In this document: positions 7,857 to 17,110 of the stretch, piece by piece | How positions within the stretch are numbered: position 1 is the stretch's first letter | Layout: every line of letters begins with the position of its first letter | Notes under the pieces: model-generated | Databases searched by the model: none | What the model was told of the DNA's origin: nothing | What the model saw: only the letters and a program-made list of their open reading frames with translations | Origin: Epiperipatus broadwayi | Taxonomy: Eukaryota > Onychophora > Udeonychophora > Euonychophora > Peripatidae | NCBI GenBank assembly: GCA_028023455.1 | Contig: JAQFVV010000003.1 | Coordinates: 394,001-458,000, forward strand | Length of the DNA: 64,000 nucleotides | Reading direction: 5' to 3' | Made by a program: the position numbers and the translations under genes

Positions 7857-10400
7857 ATGAAGCAAGAAAAAGAAGGGGCAATGGGATTGAAGATAAGAAT
7901 ATATGGAGGGGAAAAGGAGGAGACACCCGTAGAGCACCTCAAGAGCCTTGAAAGATACTATAAGTATTATGAGATAGCAGATGAACACCAAGTGATCATA
8001 GCATACCATCATCTAGAGAAACATGCAGAAACATGGTGGAATTCACTGAGTCAGCAACCACGAACATTTCTAGAGTACAAAGAAGCATTAACCAGAGTAT
8101 TCTGGAATGAAGAAAGACAAGAAAGGGTGTGGGCACAAGTGGCACAACGGGAGTTTCAAGAAGAGAATGGAGAAGCATATATACAGTTCTTTAGGCGGCA
8201 GGTGGCTACGTTGAGAACTCTAGATGCATGTAAACTATCCGAGGAGCAGATTATAGCGACAGCATGCAGAAAGTTGCCCAGTGGGATTACATGGATGCTA
8301 GGAAAAAGGGGAGAAAGATCAGGATGGGCGATTGATAGAGTGTTGAGCCAATTAGAAATAGACACGGAAAGGAGACGGATAGAGGGGCATGAACTAAAAA
8401 AAAAAGGGGACACCGATGCGGAGAAGCCAGGGATAAAAAGAGTAGGCAATTTAATATGTTCGTGGGAAGACCGGGTCCCCAGATACGCACGTCAGACTTG
8501 TCCCATTATCCTCATAAAGGTGGGTTCAATGGAGGTGGAAGCTCTCATGGACTCGGGCAGTCAGGTATCGGTAGTATCAGAGAAATTATACCACCAAATT
8601 AGAAGGGAACAACCAGAGATACCGACTTTACCGCTAAAAACAGTTCACATAGCAATGGCGGACAACCGCAGAGCTAAAGTAGAGCCAAAACAGATATGGA
8701 TGGATCTAGAAATCAATAGAAAGCGTTATTCACATGTTTTCCTTATAATGAAAGGTTTAGTACATGAGGCCCTGCTGGGATCGGATTTTCTAAATAGATA
8801 CAAATGTAATCTCGACTATGGGAAGGGTCAAGTCACGTGTGGGGGTGAAGTGGTGCGTTTTCTGACAGAGGGGCCTCAATGGTCGATAGGAATGATACAT
8901 GTAGAGGATGATGTTCCTAAAAAACTCAAAGATAAGACCGATAGAATGGAAGTAGAAGGAAAAGCTCAAGATCGCGCCTTACAACAAACGTTGACCAAAT
9001 CTCAACAGGTCTTTTCAGACAAGCCGGGGGTTATTCAAGGGTTCGAGCAGAGGATCAAGATGAGAGATGGTCAGACATTCAAAGCTAGATCATACCCCAT
9101 TCCCCATCAATACCGAAGAGCAGTAAAAGAACAAATAGATCAAATGTTAGAGTGGGGAATTATATCAAAATGCTCATCAGCGTATTGTAACCCGATGGTA
9201 GTAGTAAAAAAAAAGGACGGATCCGTTAGATTATGTCTTGACGCTCGACAGCTAAATAAAGTGACTGTACCGGACTGTAACGTACCACCTCCTATGCAAG
9301 AATTATTACGGAAGTTCCAAGGAAAGAAGGTATTTTCGACTTTCGATTTGACGGCCAGTTATTGGCAAATTAAGTTACATCCGGAAGATCGCCAATACAC
9401 GTCGTTCAGATATGAGGGGCACTCATATCAATTTAACAGGATGCCTTTTGGCTTAATAAACAGCGGAGCAGGCCTACTCAGGTGCTTGGACCAGGTGCTA
9501 TCCTCGGAGATAAAGGACATGGTTACAATTTACATGGATGACGTGTTGATAGCCTCCACTGATATCAAGGAACATATACGAGAAGTGGGACTATTTCTAG
9601 AAGAATGTGAGAAAAAGGGCATAAAAATAAATATCAAAAAGAGCACGCTGTGTCAGAAAGAAGTGGCCTTTCTTGGGCATATAGTGGGAGCCCAGGGACT
9701 TAAACCACACCCGGACAAGATTTCGGCTATCCGTGACTTTCCAAAACCGAGATCCAAGAAGCAGGTCCGATCATTCTTGGGTCTGTGTACATTTTATAAC
9801 CGCTTTCAAGAACGGTTTGCGGAACGGATGGAGCCCTTGGTGAGGCTATTAAAAAAGGGTAACGAGTGGAAGTGGACGGAGGAACAGGACCAAGCTTTCC
9901 AAAGAGTGAAGACTGGGTTCTTGGGACATGTTATGTTGGCCTTTCCTGACTTTTCAAAGCCGTTCATAGTACAGACAGATAGCAGCGGATATGGTCTCGG
10001 AGTAACCTTGGCTCAAGAACAGGAAGACGGGAGGATGGGTATGCTATATTTCTTGAGCAGGCTGCTCAAAGGCTCCGAGATACATTATACGACCACTGAG
10101 AAAGAGGCGTTGGCCATTGTTTGGGCCTTTCAGAAGTTTCGAACGTTATTACTGGGCTCGGAGGTCATCGTGATTACTGACCACAAGAGTCTGGAGTTTA
10201 TCAACCATAGCTACCTCACAAATAGCCGATTAGTACGGTGGAGCCTATACCTCCAAGAATACAACTATACGGTGAGATATTGCAAAGGGTCTGACAATGT
10301 GGTGGCTGATACTCTGAGTCGCAATCCAGTGGACAATCAATCATACAGATCGGAAGAGCGAGAATTTGTACATAGTGAACATAGGGTTAAGGACGGATGA
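7857..10400 (+). CDS. gag-pol: Gag-protease-RT-RNase H polyprotein (element B)
   Basis: An 847-residue frame. Residues about 1-190 are a short Gag with the retrotransposon capsid pattern (ETWWNSL ... FLEYKEALTRVFW ... GEAYIQFFRRQ). No CCHC zinc knuckle is present before the protease. Retropepsin has Asp-Ser-Gly at 232-234 (ALMDSGSQVS) and LLGSDFL in its second half. RT runs from the YPIPHQYRRAV entry through FSTFDLTASYWQIKL and MPFGLINSG to YMDD at 559-562, then FLGH and SFLGLCTFYNRF. RNase H starts with Asp708 (QTDSSGYGLG), then TEKEALAIVWAF and ITDHKSLEFI. The frame stops shortly after RNase H. Integrase follows in the +1 frame with a 35-base overlap. Gag and Pol being fused without a stop is known in several gypsy lineages. 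The start was chosen as the first ATG after an in-frame stop. Confidence 0.93.
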   Translation: MKQEKEGAMGLKIRIYGGEKEETPVEHLKSLERYYKYYEIADEHQVIIAYHHLEKHAETWWNSLSQQPRTFLEYKEALTRVFWNEERQERVWAQVAQREFQEENGEAYIQFFRRQVATLRTLDACKLSEEQIIATACRKLPSGITWMLGKRGERSGWAIDRVLSQLEIDTERRRIEGHELKKKGDTDAEKPGIKRVGNLICSWEDRVPRYARQTCPIILIKVGSMEVEALMDSGSQVSVVSEKLYHQIRREQPEIPTLPLKTVHIAMADNRRAKVEPKQIWMDLEINRKRYSHVFLIMKGLVHEALLGSDFLNRYKCNLDYGKGQVTCGGEVVRFLTEGPQWSIGMIHVEDDVPKKLKDKTDRMEVEGKAQDRALQQTLTKSQQVFSDKPGVIQGFEQRIKMRDGQTFKARSYPIPHQYRRAVKEQIDQMLEWGIISKCSSAYCNPMVVVKKKDGSVRLCLDARQLNKVTVPDCNVPPPMQELLRKFQGKKVFSTFDLTASYWQIKLHPEDRQYTSFRYEGHSYQFNRMPFGLINSGAGLLRCLDQVLSSEIKDMVTIYMDDVLIASTDIKEHIREVGLFLEECEKKGIKINIKKSTLCQKEVAFLGHIVGAQGLKPHPDKISAIRDFPKPRSKKQVRSFLGLCTFYNRFQERFAERMEPLVRLLKKGNEWKWTEEQDQAFQRVKTGFLGHVMLAFPDFSKPFIVQTDSSGYGLGVTLAQEQEDGRMGMLYFLSRLLKGSEIHYTTTEKEALAIVWAFQKFRTLLLGSEVIVITDHKSLEFINHSYLTNSRLVRWSLYLQEYNYTVRYCKGSDNVVADTLSRNPVDNQSYRSEEREFVHSEHRVKDG

Positions 10401-11634
10401 GGATCTCGAAAGCGATCTGCGGCGCCTGGAATACCTGCAGAGAGAAGACCACCAACTTCAGCCGGTCATCGACCAATTGGAGGGTAAAGAAGCCAAACTG
10501 AGTGGGGTTTGGGGCAGGCAGACTATTCAAAAGTTTAGATTGGAACGAGGTGTACTACAATACAGAGTGAAGGAAAATCCAGCTGAATGGAGGGCAGTCA
10601 TCCCGTGGCACATGAGGACGGCAGTGGTGGCACACCTGCACCGCCGGTCGGGCCACTATGGGATCATGAAGACTGAAGGATGGATCCGAAGGTGGTTTTA
10701 CTGGCCGGGCATGCGTGGCAAGATCGCGGCGGTCATTGGGCAGTGCGAAATTTGCCAGAGAGTTAAGCCCGCAAACAAGAAATATGCAGCTCCGATGTTA
10801 TCCGTGATTCCCAGAGGACCTAAGGAAATTGTTGCAGTCGATTATTATGGCCCACTGCCGGCCTTTAATAAAAAGAAGTACCTCCTGGTCGTTTATGATT
10901 TGTTCTCTAAATTGGTGTCTGCCTACCCCCTTGCTCAAGCCAACACGAGAAATACGATCCGCGTCCTGGAAAAGGAACATATTCCATCCGTGGGAAAACC
11001 TCAAACGATCATATCAGATCATGGAACCCCATTCGTTTCGAGGGAGTGGGCGAAATGGACTGAACGTTTGAAGATCGGTCATGTGTTGACTTCAATCCGT
11101 AACCCTCAGTCAAACCCCTGCGAAAGAATGATGCGAGAATTGGGTAGGTTGTTCCGTACGTATATCCAAACCGACCATAGAAGGTGGGTCAAACACCTGC
11201 CCGACATTTTAAATTATATGAATTGGGCGGTGAACGAATCTACTGGCTTCACTCCGATACATTTGCATTTTGGTAGACACGCACCTGCGTTGCTCCAGAC
11301 TGATTTTATCAGAGAAGAGAACCCCATTGATCTAGACAAGGATAGACAGCAGGCATACCAGCTGATGCTTCACAGGAGTAGACAACGCAAGGAGAGTTAC
11401 AAAAGTTCATCGCACTCCTTTAAAGTGGGAGACCAGGTGATGGTGAAGACGCCTCATGTAAGCGAACCTGGGAAGTTTGTTTGCAAAAAATTTTGTAATT
11501 TATATGAGGGTCCGTTTGCGATAGTGAAAGGTCTGGGAAAACATGCTTTTTGGGTGGACACTGGCCAGGGGATAAAAGGGTCATATAACGCACGGTCTCT
11601 CAAGCCTTTCGTAAACCCGAAAGAAATAAAGTAA
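10366..11634 (+). CDS. pol: integrase (element B)
   Basis: The C-terminal part of Pol, in a frame +1 to the RNase H frame. The HHCC zinc domain uses His92, His97, Cys127 and Cys130. The catalytic triad is Asp159 (VDYYGPLP), Asp218 (ISDHGTPF) and Glu253 (SNPCERMMREL), with 34 residues between the last two where most retroelement integrases have 35. A GPF-type C-terminal module (YEGPFAIV) closes the protein. I see no chromodomain. The frame begins at a non-ATG codon and makes sense only as a continuation of the preceding polyprotein, by programmed +1 frameshifting or because a single base was gained or lost in this copy. In element A the same junction is open in one frame, which favours a mutation in B. 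All catalytic residues are intact. Confidence 0.93.
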   Translation: MYIVNIGLRTDEDLESDLRRLEYLQREDHQLQPVIDQLEGKEAKLSGVWGRQTIQKFRLERGVLQYRVKENPAEWRAVIPWHMRTAVVAHLHRRSGHYGIMKTEGWIRRWFYWPGMRGKIAAVIGQCEICQRVKPANKKYAAPMLSVIPRGPKEIVAVDYYGPLPAFNKKKYLLVVYDLFSKLVSAYPLAQANTRNTIRVLEKEHIPSVGKPQTIISDHGTPFVSREWAKWTERLKIGHVLTSIRNPQSNPCERMMRELGRLFRTYIQTDHRRWVKHLPDILNYMNWAVNESTGFTPIHLHFGRHAPALLQTDFIREENPIDLDKDRQQAYQLMLHRSRQRKESYKSSSHSFKVGDQVMVKTPHVSEPGKFVCKKFCNLYEGPFAIVKGLGKHAFWVDTGQGIKGSYNARSLKPFVNPKEIK

Positions 11635-11696
11635 AGGAGAAGAGTCGTTTAAGAAGCCATTCAAATACAAAGAAGGTATTTGAAGGCTATCGCACC
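11635..11696 (+). other. spacer between integrase stop and polypurine tract (element B)
   Basis: A short non-coding spacer. It contains a near-palindromic repeat (CAAATAC/GTATTTG, with AGAAGG between). There is no room for an env gene. Confidence 0.6.
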
Positions 11697-11705
11697 AGGG
11701 GGGTA
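11697..11705 (+). promoter_or_regulatory. polypurine tract of element B
   Basis: AGGGGGGTA directly precedes the TGTAACA start of the 3' LTR. The G-run is shorter than in element A but in the correct position for plus-strand priming. Confidence 0.65.
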
Positions 11706-13246
11706 TGTAACAAACGGGTTCGAATACACGCATATGTAAAATATGACATAATTGATAGTGTTAATGTAGGGACCATGTATAAACAAATAAATAAAAGAAT
11801 ATATGTAAACGGTCATTCGAACCCGGTTACAAGTAATGTAGATATAGCGTATGTGTGAGTATAAAAATATGTAGTTAGTATCGGAGGGGTTGCGATCACT
11901 TATATATGTAGAGCTGTATAAAGCGCAATTAATTATTCTTAGATAGATTTTATTCACATAGTTTTTTTTTTGAGTTTATTAATAATTTTGGTAACACGTG
12001 TTTTCTTTTGTTGAGTCACCTTGTGAACATGTGAGAACTGAAATAGGATGAGTGAATTGCTGTAGGCAGTTTGGTAATAACTGGCGCCGGGAAGGCGGAA
12101 AACTGGTCCGTGGATATAGTTTTTTTTTTGTGTTGAAGAACAATGGAAGGACTGGTCAGCGGCGTAGGAATATGCAGAAAGATTTTGAAAAGTTAAAGGT
12201 GAATACAAAAGAACTTTTTTTTTTGTCTTGCGCTCGAGTGGAGAAAAAGGAAAGAAAAAAAGGAGAGAAGCGGCTTGAATCCTAACAAGGAGGACGCAAA
12301 GATTTTTCTTAAGAAGTTTTAATATTTTTTGTCAGAAAATGTCGGGGTAATTGGATTGTGCGCTAGTCGTTACTCGACTCCGAGGATACTCGTCATGAAT
12401 TCACCTGACCGGATTTGCGAACTGTCATAATAAATCAAGAGATTTTGTTCCATCGAGGAAATGTTGACCAAAATCGTTCGAGATTTAGACCTTTGCGAAA
12501 GAGTACACCAACTACTCCACCTCTGAAACCTGTCGCCGGACCTAACGACCATTGGAACTGTTTGCCTTCCGTGAGATCCACCAGATTAAGTTCGTGGCCA
12601 GACGTCAATACAGACTTGTTTAATCGAGTGAGTCCAGGTAAAGTGACACGTCACCAACTATTTTCTGTATATGTATCTCAATAAAGAATTCGTGTTACCT
12701 CAGTTAATTGCTATATTAAAATTTTATATTTAAAGTTAGATATATGACTATATTAATCATACCGCTCACATATATATGTATTTGCATTATTTGATGTGTG
12801 GATGAATGAGCGTGATATATATATGTGTGTATGATAATGGATGGCCTGAGTGTTTGCATAGCAATCATATATGTAGGTCCGAATGAGATTTATTGGGAGG
12901 GTATATGATCAAGTAGAATAAATCCCATCAGACCCGGGTTAGATTAAGGATTTCGAGCTTTAAGCTATCGCAAAATAAATATATGCGTAGGACAGTGTGG
13001 GTTAATTTATAGCCTTGTTCTCTAGATAGACAGATGTCCCCAACCTTGAGATTGAGCTAGTTCGGTGCGTCACCACATCAGATAGATATCAGAACCTATA
13101 TACATATGTTTTCGAGGAGGTAATTCCTACCTACTGGTAAGATTGGCACGTGAGATGGGTTCAAACCATGCTCATAAATACCTCTCGTCGGAGCTTCGGG
13201 TGAGAATCCAAAATGGAGGAATATAGATATGTCAGTGGGTGTTATA
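11706..13246 (+). repeat. 3' LTR of element B
   Basis: Near-identical to the 5' LTR over its full length. Visible differences include A/G at the eleventh base, a CG/TG change in the AAAATA(C/T)GTAG context, A-run and T-run length changes, an extra AT in the GATATAT tract, and a cluster of changes in the last 60 bases (for example AGTCCATAAT versus AATCCAAAAT). It ends TGTTATA followed by the ATAG duplication. Confidence 0.93.
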
Positions 13247-13250
13247 ATAG

Positions 13251-13500
13251 GGATAAATATCTCAACATATAATGGGAAATCATTAGTTTTGTTTGATAAT
13301 AATACTCTAAAGATTAATTTTCTGTTGTTATTATTATTATAATATATATGTATTATTTTGTTATGTTATTTTAAATTTGATATTAATGGAAATGTTTATT
13401 ATCATTTGTAATGAATATTATTAAAATGATTGTTTTAAAAATTTTATTAAATTCCAATTGCTGCATGTCTTTTCTGGGCTCATTTTTACCACATCACACA
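13251..13500 (+). repeat. possible continuation of the element A 3' LTR after the B insertion
   Basis: AT-rich sequence ending in CCACATCACACAAC. Read in reverse, the terminal segment (GTTGTG ... GAGCCCAGA) resembles the start of the A LTR (GTTGTG ... TAGCTCAGA), as LTR ends often do. This is the only evidence for placing the A right end near 13500. It is an inference that a second copy of A would settle. Confidence 0.35.
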
Positions 13501-13504
13501 ACTT

Positions 13505-15150
13505 AAAAATTAAAATGAAAAGTCAATTCAATTTAAAGCAAATTTAACAGTTTAATAAGCATAAATCTCTTAGTAAAGATTTTTTTTTACTTGTTACATG
13601 CTGCCTTGATCCCATAGGTCATTGATGACATTGCCAATTATTAAAATGTATTTATTAATATAAAATTAAATGATACATTAGTTATTAGTGAAAGTATTAG
13701 TCTTAATCACAGTTTAGTTAATAATATTATTTAATATTCAGTATTGAAGAACATACATATAAAGCTTGACTATGAATTTAAATTATAAGCCTTTCTTAAT
13801 TTGTACACTATCCATGGTAATCTGTAAAATCCCTCTTAATATTCCATAGGTAGTATGAAGAATTAATAAATCAATGATTTTCCTGAGATCTCCTTATTTT
13901 AAAGTTATTCTTGTGATTATTGCCAATCTTAATTATTAAACATAATATGAATCAAAGTTTATCTGTAATTATCTAACAGATTAATTTAATGAGTGATTGC
14001 ATTAAAACTTAATAGTTATAAATAAAAAATAATATATTAGATATTATTGTTAGTCATGAGAATATGTAGATACTTAATAAGGATGAGTATCTGGGTAATC
14101 TTATGCCATTGAACAAGTATTTTTGCATTTGTTTAATGTTAAGGGGATGTGGTCTGTTTATAGGTAAATGAGTCTCATATTGATTAGATTTAAAACATAT
14201 CTTATTTTAGAAATATTTACTCATGTAAAAGTAACATGGGATAGATACTAATCTTATCTAAATTCAATTGTTATAGTTAAAGAAAATGGTCGGGATATAA
14301 TAAGTTTATTAATAGAACCTAACCCGAATCCAATTAGGGCCTAATATAAGGGACTTGGAAACTCTGCTTAGGGTCGTACCACCTATAGACAGGTCACAAT
14401 ATATATATATTATTTTTTACCATAGACAGGTCACAATATATATATATATATAATAAATTTAAAATAAAGAAATAATATATTGTAGTTTTAAATATTCCAG
14501 ACAGAATGTGCACAAATTTGGATCAATTTATCCTGCTCCAAAAAGAAAATCACAAAATTGTTTAGTATATATTATTTTTAAATAAAAACAATATTAACTA
14601 ATTGAAAATAAGGTGTATTAATTACTTATCATAAACCAAATTGACTTATCTGCAATCTTACTGAACAGGTATAAATATTTTTCTGATAAAAAATAATAGA
14701 AATTAAACAACAGATGACAGAAACCATATCTAATAATCTCTAAACATAATACTTCTTCAATTTGATTTACTTTGATTCACAAATGAATGACTAAAAATGT
14801 TAAATGTCTACATTCAGAAAAATTACACTAAAAAAATTATCAGTCATTCATATTATAAAGTAATTTGAGTAATATATTAAAATATTATATGACTCTCCAG
14901 CTTATATTTAATGTACACATTGTAAAAAATAATCAACAATAATCTACTGCACTATTTCATTTCCAATCTATCTATTATACTATTGATAAAGACTACTAGT
15001 TAAAAACTATTCTGCATATTTGGATGACCTACCATCTACTTACTATTCATTGGTTTCTTTTAATTATAATAGATTTCTCTAAAATCATGTAATTTTTTTT
15101 TTAATGAAGATACCTTAATAATGTAAAAATCATGTTAATGTTATATAAAA
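13505..15150. other. AT-rich non-coding stretch with a short direct duplication
   Basis: No gene or recognisable element body. A 26-base unit (TAGACAGGTCACAATATATA and onward) is repeated at about 14383 and 14422. Just upstream, 14270-14380 is a more complex block (AACCTAACCCGAATCCAATT) that may be a fragment of another repeat. Confidence 0.5.
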
Positions 15151-15162
15151 TAATAACTTGAC

Positions 15163-15283
15163 GTCTTGCATTGGTGGTCGAGAGGTCAGCGCGACTGCCT
15201 TGCACTTGCAGGCAGTTGCCCGGGTTGTGGGTTCGCGTCCCGGCCGATGCTATGACACTTTAAAAAAAAAACAAAAAAAAAAC
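15163..15283 (+). repeat. short tRNA-derived SINE with 11-bp target-site duplication
   Basis: A tRNA-like head spans 15168-15250: GCATTGG pairs with CCGATGC as a 7-bp acceptor stem. The RNA polymerase III A box TGGTCGAGAGG is at 15175-15185 and the B box GGTTCGCGTCC at 15230-15240. The anticodon region is a 5-bp stem with an 11-base loop, so it is not a functional tRNA. A short body (TATGACACTT) leads into an A-rich tail. The 11-base sequence AATAACTTGAC occurs immediately before (15152-15162) and after (15284-15294) the unit, which marks LINE-mediated retroposition. The A box resembles that of Ser/Leu tRNAs. Confidence 0.85.
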
Positions 15284-15294
15284 AATAACTTGAC

Positions 15295-16035
15295 TAAAGG
15301 ATAATTATGAGAATAAAACTGGAAGGTGAATAGATAGAAATAAACGTAAGAAAAAAACTCTTTTTATTTTAACTTCGATAAATATTTTTATTTTAAATTT
15401 TATAATATTTTAAATTAAATTCATAAAATGTTAATAATGCAACAATTAAAGCTGCTGTGATTACGAAATCTGTAAGTGACATGTTGATAGAATTTTAAAG
15501 TTATAAGTTTTAAAAATAATATCAATAAAAACCACTGATGAACATATTTCTATTTAAACGGTTTATCGACTTGTTTATACTTATAGATCTACAATATTTA
15601 TTAAATGTTCAAACTTTTGGCCTATCCAAAGAAGGCAGTTTTATCTAAAATAAATATATAATGGGAGAAAAATAATTTGATTTTTTGATTGAATGTTTGT
15701 TAATGACTTTTATGGATTTGCATTTGCTTAGAAAGATGCTAAAATATGCACATATTGATTGGTTATATATTGAAATAATCATGAAAATAATTTCAAATGT
15801 TCTCATTTTTATTAATACAGATACCAATTATACATGTAAGTTATCAGTGGTAAAATTCCATGACCAACCTAAATATCCTATAAAATAACAAAATAAATGG
15901 AAAAAAAAAACCCATCAACAATTCTAAAACTGTTATTCAAAATAATAATCTCATTATAGCAGAAATGAATAAAGGAAAGTAAAAACATTTTAATTATTAT
16001 ATATATAAAACAAGTTTAATATATATATTTTCATG
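15295..16035. other. AT-rich non-coding stretch
   Basis: No gene is supported. The open frames here are rich in Ile, Asn, Lys and Phe and overlap on both strands, as expected for low-complexity AT-rich DNA. Confidence 0.5.
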
Positions 16036-16121
16036 TGTCAAAGCATCGGCCGGGAAGCGAACCCGTGACCCCGGGATAACTGCTTGTAAGGAAGCTGTGC
16101 TGACCACTCGGCCACCAATGC
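16036..16121 (-). repeat. tRNA-derived SINE, second copy
   Basis: On the minus strand a 79-base tRNA-like head shares GCATTGG/CCGATGC acceptor arms, A box TGGCCGAGTGG and B box GGTTCGCTTCC with the copy at 15.2 kb. It is followed by TTTGACA and an AT dinucleotide run. The A box matches class II (Ser/Leu) tRNAs closely. The anticodon region differs substantially from the first copy, so these are diverged members or two subfamilies. No clear target duplication was found. Confidence 0.75.
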
Positions 16122-16235
16122 TTATATGCATCATCCCTTCTGTTATATATATATCAAATACACTCTATATTCACATTATAAAACTGAATAATGTATGTGA
16201 ATAAATCTCACATTTGTTATATATATATATATATA

Positions 16236-16293
16236 TTTGTCAAAGCGTTGATGGGGGAAACGAACCCGGGCCGGCTGCTTGGAAGGCAGATAT
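16236..16293 (-). repeat. tRNA-derived SINE fragment, third copy
   Basis: The 3' half of the same SINE type on the minus strand: an anticodon-stem remnant, B box GGTTCGTTTCC, a degenerate acceptor end, then the shared TTTGACA tail and an AT run. The 5' half is missing. Confidence 0.6.
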
Positions 16294-16429
16294 GCTAGTA
16301 TATATGTGATAAGTAAAATGTAAATTGTAAAAAGGATTAAACAAATAAATTTATTCATTTAAATTAAAGTGTACTATGTAAATGAATTCAGTTTTCCTCA
16401 TATGCTCAGTATAATTAAGAATCCTCAAG

Positions 16430-17110
16430 TGTTGGAATGTCATGGGTATCATCACTAGCAGAACACTTAAAACTATATAACCCAATCATGCCCACTAACC
16501 TTGACCAAAAAATCATTCTATGGGAAGTGTACAGCCTAATCAATTCTAATCAACAGCCCATTAAAAACAATCTAAACGTAACCAACCAAAGACTAATTAC
16601 ATACTTCAAAAGATGGAGTCTGGAACTCAAATTTCTTAACTTCATCATTAAAATTAATCTCAAGGTGTTTGCCATGAATTGGTTTCTACATCACTGAAGA
16701 AGTCTTTCTAGCATCACTCCGATATGTGGTCTGTGTTCCTTTGAAGATGAAACCATACAGCATATTATACACCGATGCCCTGGACTTAAAACAATGAAAG
16801 ATATGATTATCATCAACTCCAACATAAGAACCGACATGATTCTCTCACTTAAAAGTACCATTCATAATGGAACATTTTTAATAATAAGACTTTCCACTTT
16901 TGTCATTTATGCCATATGAATTGTAAGATGCAAAACACTCATGGAATTGCCACTCCCACAAGTCATACCACTGTTTTATCAAATGCTCAAAAAAGTTCAA
17001 AAATGTGATCAGTTCTTTGCCTCCAGCAAAGCCTTTGATGAAACCTGGTCTTTAATTTCACTACCTTCTTTTTGTTTCTCAACTCCAACCAACTCAGCCC
17101 TTTTAGATTA
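16430..17110 (+). pseudogene. LINE 3' ORF fragment with zinc-binding C-terminus
   Basis: A decayed coding stretch interrupted by two in-frame TGA codons. It includes FKRWSLELKFLNFIIKINLK and, further on, the motif CGLC-x8-H-x4-C (16725-16778), typical of the C-terminal zinc-binding region downstream of reverse transcriptase in many non-LTR elements (zf-RVT type). A second fragment with matching sequence (FKRWSLKAKFLYYPLKINLH, then C-x2-C-x8-H-x4-C) lies on the minus strand at 32.4-33.9 kb, so this is a genuine repeat family and not a chance frame. The RT catalytic domain itself is not present here. Confidence 0.75.

Larger units (their letters stand above)
5907..13246 (+). mobile_element. Ty3/gypsy LTR retrotransposon B, complete and recently inserted
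   Basis: Two LTRs (1537 and 1541 bp) in direct orientation flank an internal region with a primer-binding site, gag-protease-RT-RNase H, integrase and a polypurine tract. The four-base sequence ATAG immediately precedes the left LTR (5903-5906) and follows the right LTR (13247-13250), as expected for a Ty3/gypsy target-site duplication. By eye the LTRs differ at roughly a dozen substitutions plus a few length changes in A/T runs, so the insertion is young. Base composition of the coding region is clearly less AT-rich than flanking DNA. The element interrupts a region that appears to be the 3' LTR of the related element A. Confidence 0.95.

Noticed and set aside
15168-15250. Functional tRNA gene
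   Set aside because: The anticodon stem closes an 11-base loop and the T-arm pairing is imperfect. The unit has an A-rich tail and target duplication, so it is a SINE.
16043-16121. Functional tRNA-Ser/Leu gene on the minus strand
   Set aside because: The boxes and acceptor stem look good, but the anticodon arm and long arm do not fold well and the TTTGACA tail is shared with the SINE copies.
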